From assembly GCF_000374305.1 (NCBI RefSeq), contig NZ_KB894101.1:62001-126000 (forward strand): a stretch of DNA of 64,000 nt. The letters run 5' to 3'. Of the stretch, positions 7,143 through 16,595 are shown piece by piece. This DNA comes from Actinomadura flavalba DSM 45200. GTDB lineage: Bacteria; Actinomycetota; Actinomycetes; Streptosporangiales; Streptosporangiaceae. A program made the position numbers and the translations under genes. The notes under the pieces were generated by a model. That model saw only the letters and a list, made by a program, of their open reading frames with translations. It was not told where the DNA came from and did not search any database. Positions within the stretch are counted from its first letter, which is position 1; each line of letters starts with the position of its first letter.

Positions 7143-9095
7143 ATGTACGGACGCGTCCTGGTCGCGAACCGCGGAGAGATCGCGGTCCGCGTGTTCCGCA
7201 CGCTGCGCCGCCTCGGCGTCCGGTCGGTCGCCGTGCACACGGCCGCCGACGCGGGCGCGCTGCACGTCCGCGAGGCCGACGTCGCGGTGCTCGTCCCGTC
7301 CTACCTCGACGCGGACGCCGTGCTGAACGCCGCGCGCGACACCGGCGCCGAGGCGATCCATCCCGGTTACGGGTTCCTCGCCGAGAACTCCGCGTTCGCC
7401 CGAGCCTGCGCCGACGCGGGCGTCGCGTTCGTCGGCCCGCCCGCCGACGCCATCGACGCCATGGGCGACAAGATCCGCGCCAAACGGACGGTCGCCGCCG
7501 CAGGCGTCCCCGTCGTCCCCGGCCGGGACGAACCGGGCCTGTCGGACGAGGAACTGGCCATCGCGGCCCTGGAGGTCGGCCTGCCCGTGCTGCTCAAGCC
7601 CTCGGCGGGCGGCGGCGGCAAGGGCATGCGGCTCGTCCGCGAGGCCGCCGACCTGCCCGAGGCCATCGCGTCGGCCCGCCGCGAGGCGACCACGGCGTTC
7701 GGGGACGACACGCTGCTCGCCGAACGGTACGTCGAGAACCCCCGGCACATCGAGATCCAGGTCTTCGCCGACGCGCACGGCGACGTCGTCCACCTCGGTG
7801 AACGCGAGTGCAGTCTCCAGCGCCGCCATCAGAAGATCGTCGAGGAGGCGCCCTCGCCGCTGCTCGACGCCGCCACCCGCGCGCGGATGGGCGCCAGCGC
7901 CGTCGCCGCCGCCCGATCCGTCGGTTATGTCGGCGCCGGAACCGTCGAGTACATCGTCTCGGCCGACCGGCCCGGCGAGTACTTCTTCATGGAGATGAAC
8001 ACCCGTCTCCAGGTCGAACACCCCGTCACCGAGATGGCGGTCCGCCCCGGCGTCGACCTGGTCGAACTCCAGCTCCGCGTCGCCGCCGGCGAACCTCTCC
8101 CGTTCGCCCAGGAGGCCATCGGCTTCCACGGCCACGCCGTCGAGGCCCGCGTCTACGCCGAGGACCCCGCCCGCGGCTTCCTGCCCACCGGCGGACGCGT
8201 CCTCGCCCTCACCGAACCGCTCGGCCTGCACGTCCGCGTCGACTCCGGGCTCGACACCGGAACCGACGTCGGCGGCGCCTACGACCCGATGCTCGCCAAG
8301 GTCATCGCGTGGGGCGCCGACCGCGCCGAGGCGCTGCGCCGCCTCGACCGGGCCCTCGCCGGATACACGCTGCTCGGCGTCCCCACCAACGTCGCGTTCC
8401 TGCGCGCACTGCTCACGCACCCCGACGTCGTCGCCGGACGGCTCGACACCGGCCTCGTCGAACGCGCCCTGGACGACCTCACCGCCGACTCCGGCGTCCC
8501 GGCCGACGTCCACGCCGCCGCGGCGCTGCACCGCATGGCGGCCCTGGAGACCCCCGACCCCGACCCGTGGGCGATCCCCGACGGCTGGCGCCCCGGCGGG
8601 CCCGCCTGGACGCGGTGGCTCGTCGCGCCCGCCGGGGCCCCGCCCGTCGAGGTCGCCGTGCGGGGGCGCGCGCACGACGCGCTCGTCCGCGTCGGCGACG
8701 CCGAACCCGTCGCGGCTTCGCTGCGCTCCCCCGCCGTCCTCACCTACGCGGGACGGACGTCCGCGTTCGCCGCCGTCCGCGACGGCGACGTCCTGTGGCT
8801 CGGCCGCGACGGGCACACCTGGGCGCTGACCGAGCACGTCCCCTCCGACGAGCGCGGCGGCGGCGCGGCGACCGGCGACGGCGTGCTCCGCAGTCCCATG
8901 CCGGGCACCGTCCTCGCCGTCAAGGTCTCCGAGGGCGAGACCGTCGCCGAGGGACAAGCCGTCGTCGTGGTCGAGGCGATGAAGATGGAGCACACCGTCA
9001 CCGCGCCCGTCGCCGGCACCGTCACGAGCCTGACCGCCCGCCCCGGCGCCCAGGTCGCGCTGGACGCGGTGCTCGCCGTCATCGAGGAGGACTGA
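7143..9095 (+). CDS. mccA: acyl-CoA carboxylase alpha subunit: biotin carboxylase with biotin carrier domain
   Basis: A 650-residue biotin-dependent alpha subunit. The biotin carboxylase part occupies about residues 1-450: VLVANRGEIAVRVFRTLRRL at the N-terminus, the ATP-grasp glycine loop KPSAGGGGKGMRLV near 155, and EMNTRLQVEHPVTE near 285. A poorly conserved middle stretch follows, and the biotin carrier domain is at the C-terminus with the biotinylated lysine in VVVEAMKMEHTV. It begins 8 bases after the beta subunit and its stop overlaps the HMG-CoA lyase start (ATGA). Together with the upstream subunit it would form the (methylcrotonyl-)CoA carboxylase. Confidence 0.9.
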   Translation: MYGRVLVANRGEIAVRVFRTLRRLGVRSVAVHTAADAGALHVREADVAVLVPSYLDADAVLNAARDTGAEAIHPGYGFLAENSAFARACADAGVAFVGPPADAIDAMGDKIRAKRTVAAAGVPVVPGRDEPGLSDEELAIAALEVGLPVLLKPSAGGGGKGMRLVREAADLPEAIASARREATTAFGDDTLLAERYVENPRHIEIQVFADAHGDVVHLGERECSLQRRHQKIVEEAPSPLLDAATRARMGASAVAAARSVGYVGAGTVEYIVSADRPGEYFFMEMNTRLQVEHPVTEMAVRPGVDLVELQLRVAAGEPLPFAQEAIGFHGHAVEARVYAEDPARGFLPTGGRVLALTEPLGLHVRVDSGLDTGTDVGGAYDPMLAKVIAWGADRAEALRRLDRALAGYTLLGVPTNVAFLRALLTHPDVVAGRLDTGLVERALDDLTADSGVPADVHAAAALHRMAALETPDPDPWAIPDGWRPGGPAWTRWLVAPAGAPPVEVAVRGRAHDALVRVGDAEPVAASLRSPAVLTYAGRTSAFAAVRDGDVLWLGRDGHTWALTEHVPSDERGGGAATGDGVLRSPMPGTVLAVKVSEGETVAEGQAVVVVEAMKMEHTVTAPVAGTVTSLTARPGAQVALDAVLAVIEED

Positions 9096-10015
9096 TGGCC
9101 ACCACCCCGCTGCCCGGACTGCCCGACCGCGTCACGATCTACGAGGTCGGGCCCCGCGACGGACTCCAGAACGAGAAGACCGTCGTGCCCGTCGAGGTCA
9201 AGGCCGAGTTCGTCACCCGGCTCGCCGCCGCCGGGCTCGGCACCATCGAGACCACCAGCTTCGTCCACCCGAAATGGGTGCCGCAGCTCGCCGACGCCGA
9301 AGCGCTGCTCACCGCGCTCCCCCGCGAGCCCGGACGGCCCGTCCTCGTCCCCAACGAACGCGGCCTCGACCGCGCCCTCGACCTCGGCGTCACCGAGATC
9401 GCGATCTTCGGCAGCGCCACCGAGACGTTCGCGCGCCGCAACCTCAACCGCACCGTCGACGAGTCGCTGGAGATGTTCGCGCCCGTCGTCGCCCGCGCAC
9501 GCGAGCACGGGATGTGGGTGCGCGCCTACGTGTCGATGGTGTGCGGCGATCCGTGGGAGGGCGCCGTCCCGGTCGAGCAGGCCGTGTCCGTCGCCACCCG
9601 CATGATGGACCTCGGCTGCGATCAGCTCAGCCTGGGCGACACTATCGGCGTCGGCACGCCCGGCCACGTCACCGCGCTCATCGACGCCCTCGCCGCCCGC
9701 ATCGGCCTGGACAAGGTCGCCGTCCACTTCCACGACACCTACGGCCAGGCCCTCGCCAACACGCTCGCCGCGCTCCGCGCCGGCGTCACCACCGTCGACG
9801 CGGCGGCCGGGGGCCTAGGCGGCTGCCCCTTCGCCGGATCGGCCACCGGCAACCTCGCCACCGAAGACCTCGTGTGGATGCTCGACGGCCTCGGCATCGC
9901 CCACGGCGTCGACCTGCCCGCCCTCGCCGCCACCAGCCGCTGGATGGCCGACCGGCTCGGCCGCCCCAGCCCCTCCAAGGTCGTCCAGGCCCTCGCACAA
10001 GGAGACTCCCGATGA
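9095..10015 (+). CDS. hmgL: hydroxymethylglutaryl-CoA lyase
   Basis: A 306-residue TIM-barrel lyase of the HMGL-like family. It cleaves 3-hydroxy-3-methylglutaryl-CoA to acetoacetate and acetyl-CoA, the last step of leucine degradation. Motifs: YEVGPRDGLQNEK at about residue 15 with the catalytic Arg-Asp, TTSFVHPKWVPQL near 50, VHFHDTYGQALAN near 210 with the metal-binding His pair, and AAAGGLGGCPFAGSATGN near 235 containing the catalytic Cys of the GGLGGCP signature. It is coupled to the upstream carboxylase and the downstream dehydrogenase by ATGA overlaps, a strong sign that all act in one pathway. Confidence 0.92.
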   Translation: MATTPLPGLPDRVTIYEVGPRDGLQNEKTVVPVEVKAEFVTRLAAAGLGTIETTSFVHPKWVPQLADAEALLTALPREPGRPVLVPNERGLDRALDLGVTEIAIFGSATETFARRNLNRTVDESLEMFAPVVARAREHGMWVRAYVSMVCGDPWEGAVPVEQAVSVATRMMDLGCDQLSLGDTIGVGTPGHVTALIDALAARIGLDKVAVHFHDTYGQALANTLAALRAGVTTVDAAAGGLGGCPFAGSATGNLATEDLVWMLDGLGIAHGVDLPALAATSRWMADRLGRPSPSKVVQALAQGDSR

Positions 10016-11163
10016 TCGACTTCTCGCTCACCGACGAGCAGGAGGAACTGCGCCGCACCGTCGAACGCTTCGCCCGCGAGGCCGTCGCCCCGGTGATCGG
10101 TGACCTCTACGAGCGCGGCGCGTTCCCCTACGAGATCGTCGCGGGCATGGGCAAGCTCGGGCTGTTCGGGCTGCCGTTCCCGGAGGAGCACGGGGGGATG
10201 GGCGGGGACTACTTCACTCTGTGCCTCGCGCTGGAGGAACTGGCGCGGGTGGACTCGTCCGTCGCGATCACGCTGGAGGCCGGGGTCTCGCTCGGCGCGA
10301 TGCCGATCTACCGGTTCGGCACGGACGAGCAGAAGGCCCGGTATCTCCCCCGCCTGGTGTCGGGTGAGCGGCTGGCGGCGTTCGGGCTGACCGAGCCCGG
10401 CGGCGGATCGGACGTTCCGGGCGGTATGCGGACGACCGCGCGCCTTGACGGCGACGAGTGGGTCATCAACGGCTCCAAGTCGTTCATCACCAACTCCGGA
10501 ACCGACGTCACCGAGTTCGTCACCGTGACCGCGCTGACCGGGGAGAAGGAGATCTCCACGATCATCGTGCCGAACGGGACGCCCGGATTCACCGTGGGCA
10601 AGAAGTACTCCAAGGTCGGCTGGTCGTCGTCGGACACGCGTGAACTGTCGTTCGACGACGTCCGGGTGCCCGCCGCCAATCTCGTCGGAGAGCGTGGACG
10701 CGGCTACGCGCAGTTCCTCCAGATCCTGGACGAAGGGCGCATCGCCATCGCCGCCGTCTCCGTGGGCCTCGCCCAGGGCTGCGTGGACGAGTCGCTGCGC
10801 TACGTCCGCGAGCGCGAGGCGTTCGGCCGCGAGATCGGCCGCTATCAGGCGCTCCAGTTCAAGATCGCTGACATGGAGGTCCGCGCGCACACCGCCCGTG
10901 TCGCGTACTACGCGGCGGCGGCGAAGATGCTCGCCGGGCGGTCGTTCAAGAAGGAGGCGTCCATCGCGAAACTCGTCGCCTCCAACGCCGCGATGGACAA
11001 CGCCCGCGACGCGACGCAGATCTTCGGCGGCTACGGCTTCATGAACGAGTACGCCGTCGGCCGCTTCTACCGCGACGCCAAGATCCTCGAAGTCGGTGAG
11101 GGCACGTCGGAGGTGCAGCGCATCCTGATCGCCCGCGCCCTGGGCCTTCCGCCCTCCGTCTGA
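10012..11163 (+). CDS. acyl-CoA dehydrogenase (isovaleryl-CoA dehydrogenase-like)
   Basis: A 383-residue flavin-dependent acyl-CoA dehydrogenase with the normal three-part fold: helical N-terminal domain (FSLTDEQEELRRTVERFARE), beta domain with AFGLTEPGGGSDVPG near 120 and WVINGSKSFITNSG near 150, and C-terminal FAD domain ending in QIFGGYGFMNEYAVGRFYRD and EGTSEVQRILIAR. A glutamate of the YEVGEGTSEV-type region fits short-chain enzymes. Position at the end of a leucine catabolic operon suggests isovaleryl-CoA as substrate; branched-chain alternatives are possible. Start overlaps the lyase stop (ATGA). Confidence 0.88.
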   Translation: MIDFSLTDEQEELRRTVERFAREAVAPVIGDLYERGAFPYEIVAGMGKLGLFGLPFPEEHGGMGGDYFTLCLALEELARVDSSVAITLEAGVSLGAMPIYRFGTDEQKARYLPRLVSGERLAAFGLTEPGGGSDVPGGMRTTARLDGDEWVINGSKSFITNSGTDVTEFVTVTALTGEKEISTIIVPNGTPGFTVGKKYSKVGWSSSDTRELSFDDVRVPAANLVGERGRGYAQFLQILDEGRIAIAAVSVGLAQGCVDESLRYVREREAFGREIGRYQALQFKIADMEVRAHTARVAYYAAAAKMLAGRSFKKEASIAKLVASNAAMDNARDATQIFGGYGFMNEYAVGRFYRDAKILEVGEGTSEVQRILIARALGLPPSV

Positions 11164-11173
11164 GGCGAACCGC

Positions 11174-11210
11174 ACGACGGCTCCGAGCGCCCAACGCTCG
11201 GAGCTGTCGT
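11174..11210 (+). terminator. terminator of the leucine catabolic operon
   Basis: A hairpin with 16-base arms (ACGACGGCTCCGAGCG and CGCTCGGAGCTGTCGT, one G-U pair) and a 5-base loop starts 11 bases after the acyl-CoA dehydrogenase stop. Confidence 0.75.
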
Positions 11211-11873
11211 CGCCGGAGGCAGCGTGTCCGTCGAACTCGCCGCAATCAACACGGGCCGCGCCGTGGTGCAGACGGCGGCCGGACGCTGGATGGCCACCCG
11301 GTCAGGCCGGTCCGCGCAGGGCAAGGACCTCATCGAGCTGATCAAGACCGGCTGACCTCTCCGACGACGCTTTGTTCGTCGATGACGTCGATCCCGCGAA
11401 GCTCGCGCGTCGGCTTCATGCGCAGTTTCCGGGGCGGAGTACACAAGCCCAACTCGGTGAGATCGGCGCCCGCCTTTACGAAGTAATGTTGGCGAATGCT
11501 GTGACTGCGGGCCGCGAAACCTCTCATTCCTGCACAGCCTTACGAAGCCGACGGACATACTTCTGCGGTCAGGAATCTCCCCGAACTCGTCAACCTCGCG
11601 ACCTGTCCCGCTGGCGGGCAGCGGAAGCTCAAGGTTCGTCTGGACCCGGCGCATGACTACTCGCCGCTCAGCCCGCCCCATCGGCGCTCATTCACCAGCG
11701 TCGGAGGCGCTGGCGCGGTCAGGCCACCGCAAGTACGAACACGCCGGTTGAACGGCTTGAGGATGCGGTGATCGCCCTCGGCGATCTCGTGCAGGCGCAG
11801 GTCCGGCACGGGTTGATCGTGCCCGCCGCGATGCGCGGCACGCCGACGACTTACCGGGCGTGCCGCGCGATGG
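11211..11873. other. 660-base region of degraded or unrecognised sequence
   Basis: This stretch between the operon terminator and the phospholipase gene has visibly lower GC than its surroundings and no frame that stays open over its length. A GTG-started 43-codon frame at 11224-11355 has a good ribosome site. Further plus-strand frames suggest short gene-like pieces (for example DDVDPAKLARRLHAQFPGRS from about 11375, and LEDAVIALGDLVQAQVRHG near 11757), broken by stops and shifts. It looks like remnants of one or more decayed accessory genes. No family could be named and no transposase motif was found. Confidence 0.5.
11224..11355 (+). CDS. small hypothetical protein, possibly the 5' remnant of a broken gene
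   Basis: A 43-residue frame beginning VSVELAAINTGR and ending KDLIELIKTG. The GTG is preceded at 5 bases by GGAGG, a real-looking ribosome binding site. Codon use looks actinobacterial but the frame ends abruptly, and the following 500 bases carry other gene-like pieces in shifted frames. It may be the intact N-terminus of a gene truncated by decay, or a genuine small protein. No family recognised. Confidence 0.35.
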   Translation: MSVELAAINTGRAVVQTAAGRWMATRSGRSAQGKDLIELIKTG

Positions 11874-13067
11874 TCACAGGAAGCGGCGGATCGGGGAGAT
11901 CGACTGCTCGGCGGCGCGCTGGAGGACCGGACGACGCTTCCAGCGGGCCAGGTCGATGCGCTCGGCGCGCTCGACGTCGCGGTCGAAGTCGGCGTCGAGG
12001 CGCGCGGTGAGTTCGCGGTCGAGGACGGCGAGGGTGATCTCCTCATCGTGGTCGAGCGACCGTCGGTTGAAGTTGGTGGAACCGATGAGGGAGGCGATGC
12101 CGTCCATGGTGATGATCTTGGCGTGCAGCATGGTCGGCATGTACTGGCGGACCTCCACGCCGCACTCCAGCAACTGTTCGTAATGCCGCTGGCTGCCCAG
12201 GCGGCTGACGCGCTTGTCGATGTTCGGGCCCGGGACCAATACCTCCACCTTGACGCCGCGCTTCGCGCACTCGCACAGCTCGTTGAGGAAGAAGTCGTCG
12301 GGCGAGAAGTACGCCGTCGTGATGCGGATGCGTTCCTGCGCGGACGACAGGACGACGCGCAGCAGCGTCTGCATGTCCTGCCAGCCGAGGCTGGCCGAGC
12401 CGCGCACGACCTGCACGATCGCGTTACCGACCTGCTCCTGCTCGTCGAAGCGGTCGCGGTCGTCGAAGAGGTCCGAGCAGCACTCCGACCAGTTCTGCGC
12501 GAAGGCGGCGGCGATGCCGTCCACGGCGGGGCCCCGGACGCGGAAGTGCGTGTCGCGCCATTCGGACTCGTCGCGGGCGTCGCCGCTCCATTCCTCGGCG
12601 ATGCCGACGCCGCCGGTGAAGGCGACGTCCTCGTCCACGATGAGGACCTTGCGGTGGCAGCGGTGGTTCTGCTTGAACGGCGACACGTAGATCGGCTTGC
12701 GGAACCACTGGATGGCGACGCCGGCCTTCTCCATGTCGTTCAGCAGGTCGCGTTCGATGAGGCGGGCGCCGAGGCCGTCCAGCAGCAGCCGGACGCGCAC
12801 GCCCGCGGCGGCCCGCTCGGCGAGGGCCGCGGCGAACCGGGTCGCGATGTCGCCGCGCCAGTAGACGTAGGTCATCATGTCGATCGTGTTCTCGGCGTTC
12901 TCGATCGCGTCGAGCATCGCGGGGAAGATCTCGTCACCGTTGGTGAGCGGTTCGACCGCGTTGCCCTCAGTGGCGGCGACGCCGAGGAGGCGCTCCAGCC
13001 TGCGGCGCAGGCGGCGCGTGGCCTGTTCGGCCGTGGTGAGTTCGGACTCCACCGTCGAGGGGGACAT
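11874..13067 (-). CDS. phospholipase D-family protein, cardiolipin synthase-like
   Basis: A 397-residue protein with two HKD motifs: HRKVLIVDEDVAFTGG near residue 155 and HAKIITMDGIASLIGSTNFN near 325, each H-x-K-x4-D, as in phospholipase D/cardiolipin synthase ClsA-type enzymes. No clear transmembrane segments precede the first HKD, unlike classical ClsA, so it may be a soluble or peripheral phosphatidyltransferase or phosphodiesterase. ATG 13067 is chosen because GGAG sits 8 bases upstream; the frame is open for 36 further codons with no homology-like content. Its C-terminal end abuts the degraded region. Confidence 0.82.
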   Translation of the reverse strand: MSPSTVESELTTAEQATRRLRRRLERLLGVAATEGNAVEPLTNGDEIFPAMLDAIENAENTIDMMTYVYWRGDIATRFAAALAERAAAGVRVRLLLDGLGARLIERDLLNDMEKAGVAIQWFRKPIYVSPFKQNHRCHRKVLIVDEDVAFTGGVGIAEEWSGDARDESEWRDTHFRVRGPAVDGIAAAFAQNWSECCSDLFDDRDRFDEQEQVGNAIVQVVRGSASLGWQDMQTLLRVVLSSAQERIRITTAYFSPDDFFLNELCECAKRGVKVEVLVPGPNIDKRVSRLGSQRHYEQLLECGVEVRQYMPTMLHAKIITMDGIASLIGSTNFNRRSLDHDEEITLAVLDRELTARLDADFDRDVERAERIDLARWKRRPVLQRAAEQSISPIRRFL

Positions 13068-13370
13068 GCATCGGCTCCAGAAGCTCGGGGGCGACCTGCG
13101 TGTACCCGGGACGTTCAAGATCAACCAACGCCCTCGTGCGCGTTCTGTCAGACCCCTCCCGTACGGTCGTGGCATGAGCTAGACGAGACGCCGATCGGGT
13201 TCGCGCTGGGCGGCGCGTTGTGACCCGCATCACCGGAATATCCCGGGTCCTGGCACGGTTAATTGGTTCGCGAAAGTGACGGCTTTTCCAGTACCTTCGC
13301 CGAACCCACCCGCGCCCGGCCCTGTGACCTGCATGCTCGCGTGCCGCGGGCCTCAACGATTGGAAGTTCC
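13068..13370. other. divergent intergenic region between PLD-type gene and DHA2 transporter
   Basis: About 300 bases holding the outward promoters of both genes. Only a GGAAG ribosome site at about 13362 before the TTG start of the transporter can be pointed to. No repeat, RNA or small gene was recognised. Confidence 0.4.
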
Positions 13371-14945
13371 TTGACCGCTCCCCCGTCCCCCTCGGCGAAG
13401 GACGGAAGTCCGGCCGGCGCGGCCCCCGCCGGCGGACTCGACCGCGGCGTGCTCGCCGTGGCCGCCGTGGTCGTCCTCGGCGCGGTCATGTCCATCCTGG
13501 ACGTGACCGTCGTGAACGTCGCCCTCAAGCACCTCACCGAGGACTTCAACACCGACCTCGCCACGATCCAGTGGGTCGCGACCGGTTATACGCTCGCGCT
13601 CGCCACGGTCATCCCGGTCACGGGCTGGGCCTGTGCCCGGTTCGGCACCAAACGGCTGTACATCATCTCGATCGTGCTGTTCGTGCTCGGCTCCGCCCTC
13701 GCGGGTCTGGCGTGGAACGCCGAGTCGCTGATCGCCTTCCGCGTGCTCCAGGGCCTCGGCGGCGGCATGATCATGCCCGCGGGCATGACGATCCTGACGC
13801 AGGCGGCGGGTCCGCAGCGCGTCGGCCAGGTGATGAGCATCGTCGGCATCCCGATGCTGCTCGGCCCCATCGCGGGCCCGATCCTCGGCGGCTGGCTCGT
13901 CGACGACGTGTCCTGGCGCTGGATCTTCTACATCAACGTGCCGATCGGCGCGGTCGCGCTCGTCATGTCGGTCCTCATCCTGAAGAAGGACACCGGCCAC
14001 GCGGGCGAGAAGCTCGACGTCCTCGGCCTGGCGCTGCTGTCCCCCGGTCTGGCCGCGCTCATCTACGGTCTCGCGACCGGCGCCGAGAAGAACGACTTCA
14101 CCCGCGCCGACGTGCTCGCCTGCACCATCGGCGGTCTGGCCCTGGTGCTCCTGTTCGCCGTGCGGGCGCTCAGCAAGCGCAACGAGAACCCGCTGATCGA
14201 CCTGCGGCTGTTCAAGCGGCGGGCGGTGGCGGCGGCGTCCGGCACGATGGTGCTGTTCGCGTGCGCGTTCTTCGGCGCGATGCTGATCCTGCCGCTGTAC
14301 TACCAGTCGGTGCGCGGCGCGTCCGCGTTCTCGGCGGGCCTGCTGCTCGCCCCGCAGGGCTTCGGCGCGATGGTGACGATGCCGATCGGCGGCAAGCTCA
14401 CCGACCGGCTCGGCCCCGGCAAGGTCGTCCTGGCGGGTCTGGCCGTCATCTGCCTCGGTGTGGCGGGCTTCGCCGCCCAGATCACCCCGGACGCCTCGTA
14501 CTGGACGCTCGGCGTCGCGCTGTTCGTCATGGGCATGGGCATGGGCCTCACCATGATGCCGACGATGTCGGCCGCGATGCAGACGCTCCAGCACGACGAG
14601 GTGCCCCGCGCGAGCACGGCGCTGAACATCATCCAGCAGGTCGCCGCGTCCGTCGGCACCGCGTTCATCGCGGTCCTGCTGACCACGCAGCTCCGCGACC
14701 GCGGTCTGGACAGCGGTGGCGGCATGGCCGCGGAGGGCCCGGCAGAGGGCGTCCAGCAGGTGCCCCCGCACATCATGGAGCAGGTGTTCGCCAAGATGGC
14801 CGACGCCTTCCAGACCACCTACTGGTGGTCGCTGGCGCTGCTGGCGTTCGCGTTCATCCCGGCGCTGCTGCTGCCGCGCCGCCGTCCGGAGACCCCTCCG
14901 GTGGACGCGTCGCAGCCCGATCTGACCAAGGTGCCGATGCACTGA
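13371..14945 (+). CDS. MFS transporter, DHA2 (EmrB/QacA) family drug exporter
   Basis: A 524-residue, 14-helix major facilitator of the DHA2 drug:H+ antiporter family. Seen: motif D1-like SILDVTVVNVALKHL in helix 1, motif A-type GWACARFGTKRLYI, motif B RVLQGLGGGMIMPAG in helix 4, motif C-like GPIAGPILGGWLVDDVSWRWIFYINVP in helix 5 and the adjoining loop. The TTG start at 13371 is preferred: GGAAG lies 4 bases before it and helix 1 then follows a normal 30-residue N-terminus; the frame is open to 13263. It has no adjacent regulator, so the substrate cannot be named. A strong palindromic terminator follows. Confidence 0.86.
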   Translation: MTAPPSPSAKDGSPAGAAPAGGLDRGVLAVAAVVVLGAVMSILDVTVVNVALKHLTEDFNTDLATIQWVATGYTLALATVIPVTGWACARFGTKRLYIISIVLFVLGSALAGLAWNAESLIAFRVLQGLGGGMIMPAGMTILTQAAGPQRVGQVMSIVGIPMLLGPIAGPILGGWLVDDVSWRWIFYINVPIGAVALVMSVLILKKDTGHAGEKLDVLGLALLSPGLAALIYGLATGAEKNDFTRADVLACTIGGLALVLLFAVRALSKRNENPLIDLRLFKRRAVAAASGTMVLFACAFFGAMLILPLYYQSVRGASAFSAGLLLAPQGFGAMVTMPIGGKLTDRLGPGKVVLAGLAVICLGVAGFAAQITPDASYWTLGVALFVMGMGMGLTMMPTMSAAMQTLQHDEVPRASTALNIIQQVAASVGTAFIAVLLTTQLRDRGLDSGGGMAAEGPAEGVQQVPPHIMEQVFAKMADAFQTTYWWSLALLAFAFIPALLLPRRRPETPPVDASQPDLTKVPMH

Positions 14946-14961
14946 CGTCCGCGTGGAACAC

Positions 14962-15001
14962 GACGCCCCGTCTCCCGGAACGTTCCGGGAGACGGGGCGT
15001 C
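14962..15001. terminator. bidirectional terminator between convergent genes
   Basis: A perfect 40-base palindrome (arms GACGCCCCGTCTCCCGGAAC and its complement, centre AACGTT) lies between the DHA2 transporter stop and the acyl-CoA ligase stop. Confidence 0.85.
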
Positions 15002-15008
15002 ACGCGTT

Positions 15009-16547
15009 TCAGGCGCGGGCGGCGTCCCAGTACTCGTCCTTCAGCAGCCGCTTGAGCAGCTTCCCGGTGGGATGCCGGGGCAGCTCGTCGCGGAAGTCCA
15101 CGGCGCGCGGGCACTTGAAGTGCGCGAGCCGGTCGCGGCAGTAGGCGATCAGCTCGGCGGCGAGTTCCGGCCCGGCGTCAGCCGGGTCGACGGGCTGGAC
15201 GACCGCCTGCACGGCCTCGCCCATCTCCGGGTCGGGGACGCCGAACACGGCGGCGTCCGCGACCTTGGGGTGGACCGCGAGGACGTTCTCGGCCTCCTGC
15301 GGGTAGATGTTCACACCGCCACTGATGATCATGTAGGAGCGGCGGTCGGTGAGGTAGAGGAAGCCTTCGTCGTCCACGTGGCCGATGTCTCCGAGCGTCG
15401 TCCAGCCCCGGCCGAGCGGGTCACGGGCGGCCTCGGTCTTGGCGTCGTCGTCGTGGTACTCGAAGTCGAGGCCGTTGCCGAAGTACAGCGTGCCGGACTC
15501 GCCGGCGGGCAGTTCGCGGCCCTCCTCGTCGCAGACGTGCACCTCACCGAGCAGCGGGCGGCCGACCGTGCCCTTGTGCGCGAGCCAGTCCTGCGGGCTG
15601 GCGTACACGAAGCAGTTGCCCTCGGTGCCCGCGTAGTACTCGTGGATCACCGGGCCCCACCAGTCGAGCATCCGTTCCTTGACCGGGACGGGGCAGGGCG
15701 CCGCGGCGTGCACGGCGTACCTGAGCGTCGACAGGTCGTGGCGGGCGCGGACGTCCTCGGGCAGTTTGAGCATCCGGATGAACATCGTCGGCACCCACTG
15801 GCTGTGCGTGACGCCGTACCGCTCGATGGCCGCGAGCGCCTCCTGCGGCTCGAAGCGCTCCATGACGACGACGGTCGCGCCGAAGCGCTGGAACGTCAGG
15901 CAGTAGCGCAGCGGCGCGGCGTGGTAGAGCGGCGCGGGTGAGAGGTAGACGGCGTCGTCGCCCGGCGCGAACAGCAGCGAGATGAGCTGGAAGAGCGGGC
16001 CGGGCGTGCCCATGGGCGTGAGCGGAATGACTGGTTTGACGCCCTTAGGGCGGCCGGTCGTGCCGGAGGAGTACAGCATGTCCACGCCCTCGCGCTCGTC
16101 GTCGAGCGGGAGGGCGGGCTGCGCCGCGACCTTCTCCTCGTAGGAGCCGTAGCCGGGCGCCGTGCCGTCGAGCATGAGCCGCAGGTCCACCTGCGGCGTC
16201 CGCTCGGCGACGGCGGCGGCCGTGTCGCGCAGCGCGGCGCTGGTGATGAAGGCGCGCGCCCCGCAGTTGCCGACGATGTAGGCCAGCTCGTCGGCGCCCA
16301 GCCGCGAGCTGATCGGCGTGTAGTAGAGCCCCGACCGCTGGGCCGCCCACGCCACGGCGAGGAACAGCGGATGGTTCTCCAGCATGAAGGCGATGTGGTC
16401 GCCCGGACGCAGCCCCTCGGCGTGCAGCAGGCGGGCGAGGCGGTTGGACTCGTCGTTCAGTTCGCGGTAGGTGATGACCCGCCCTGAGCCCGCCATGATG
16501 ACGGCGGGCTTGTCGGGCGTCTGCTCAGCGATCTGCCCCAGGTGCAT
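15009..16547 (-). CDS. acyl-CoA synthetase (AMP-dependent, FadD-like)
   Basis: A 512-residue adenylate-forming enzyme of the ANL superfamily. Motif A3 (P-loop) is DMLYSSGTTGRPKGVKP near residue 165. The A5-type motif is EYYAGTEGN near 300, the A7-type motif RGWTTLGDIGHVDDEGFLYL near 395 and the A8-type hinge DRRSYMIISGGVNIYPQEAE near 415. The catalytic A10 lysine is in RHPTGKLLKRLL near the C-terminus. It activates a carboxylic acid as acyl-AMP and transfers it to CoA; chain length cannot be read. It is monocistronic, bounded by a terminator at its 3' end. Confidence 0.86.
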   Translation of the reverse strand: MHLGQIAEQTPDKPAVIMAGSGRVITYRELNDESNRLARLLHAEGLRPGDHIAFMLENHPLFLAVAWAAQRSGLYYTPISSRLGADELAYIVGNCGARAFITSAALRDTAAAVAERTPQVDLRLMLDGTAPGYGSYEEKVAAQPALPLDDEREGVDMLYSSGTTGRPKGVKPVIPLTPMGTPGPLFQLISLLFAPGDDAVYLSPAPLYHAAPLRYCLTFQRFGATVVVMERFEPQEALAAIERYGVTHSQWVPTMFIRMLKLPEDVRARHDLSTLRYAVHAAAPCPVPVKERMLDWWGPVIHEYYAGTEGNCFVYASPQDWLAHKGTVGRPLLGEVHVCDEEGRELPAGESGTLYFGNGLDFEYHDDDAKTEAARDPLGRGWTTLGDIGHVDDEGFLYLTDRRSYMIISGGVNIYPQEAENVLAVHPKVADAAVFGVPDPEMGEAVQAVVQPVDPADAGPELAAELIAYCRDRLAHFKCPRAVDFRDELPRHPTGKLLKRLLKDEYWDAARA

Positions 16548-16595
16548 GCCCCCGGACGCTACCGGCCGGAACCCCTGATTGGAATGGCGTTCGGT

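Noticed and set aside
11211..11873. Insertion sequence remnant
   Set aside because: No transposase motif, terminal inverted repeats or target duplications were found.
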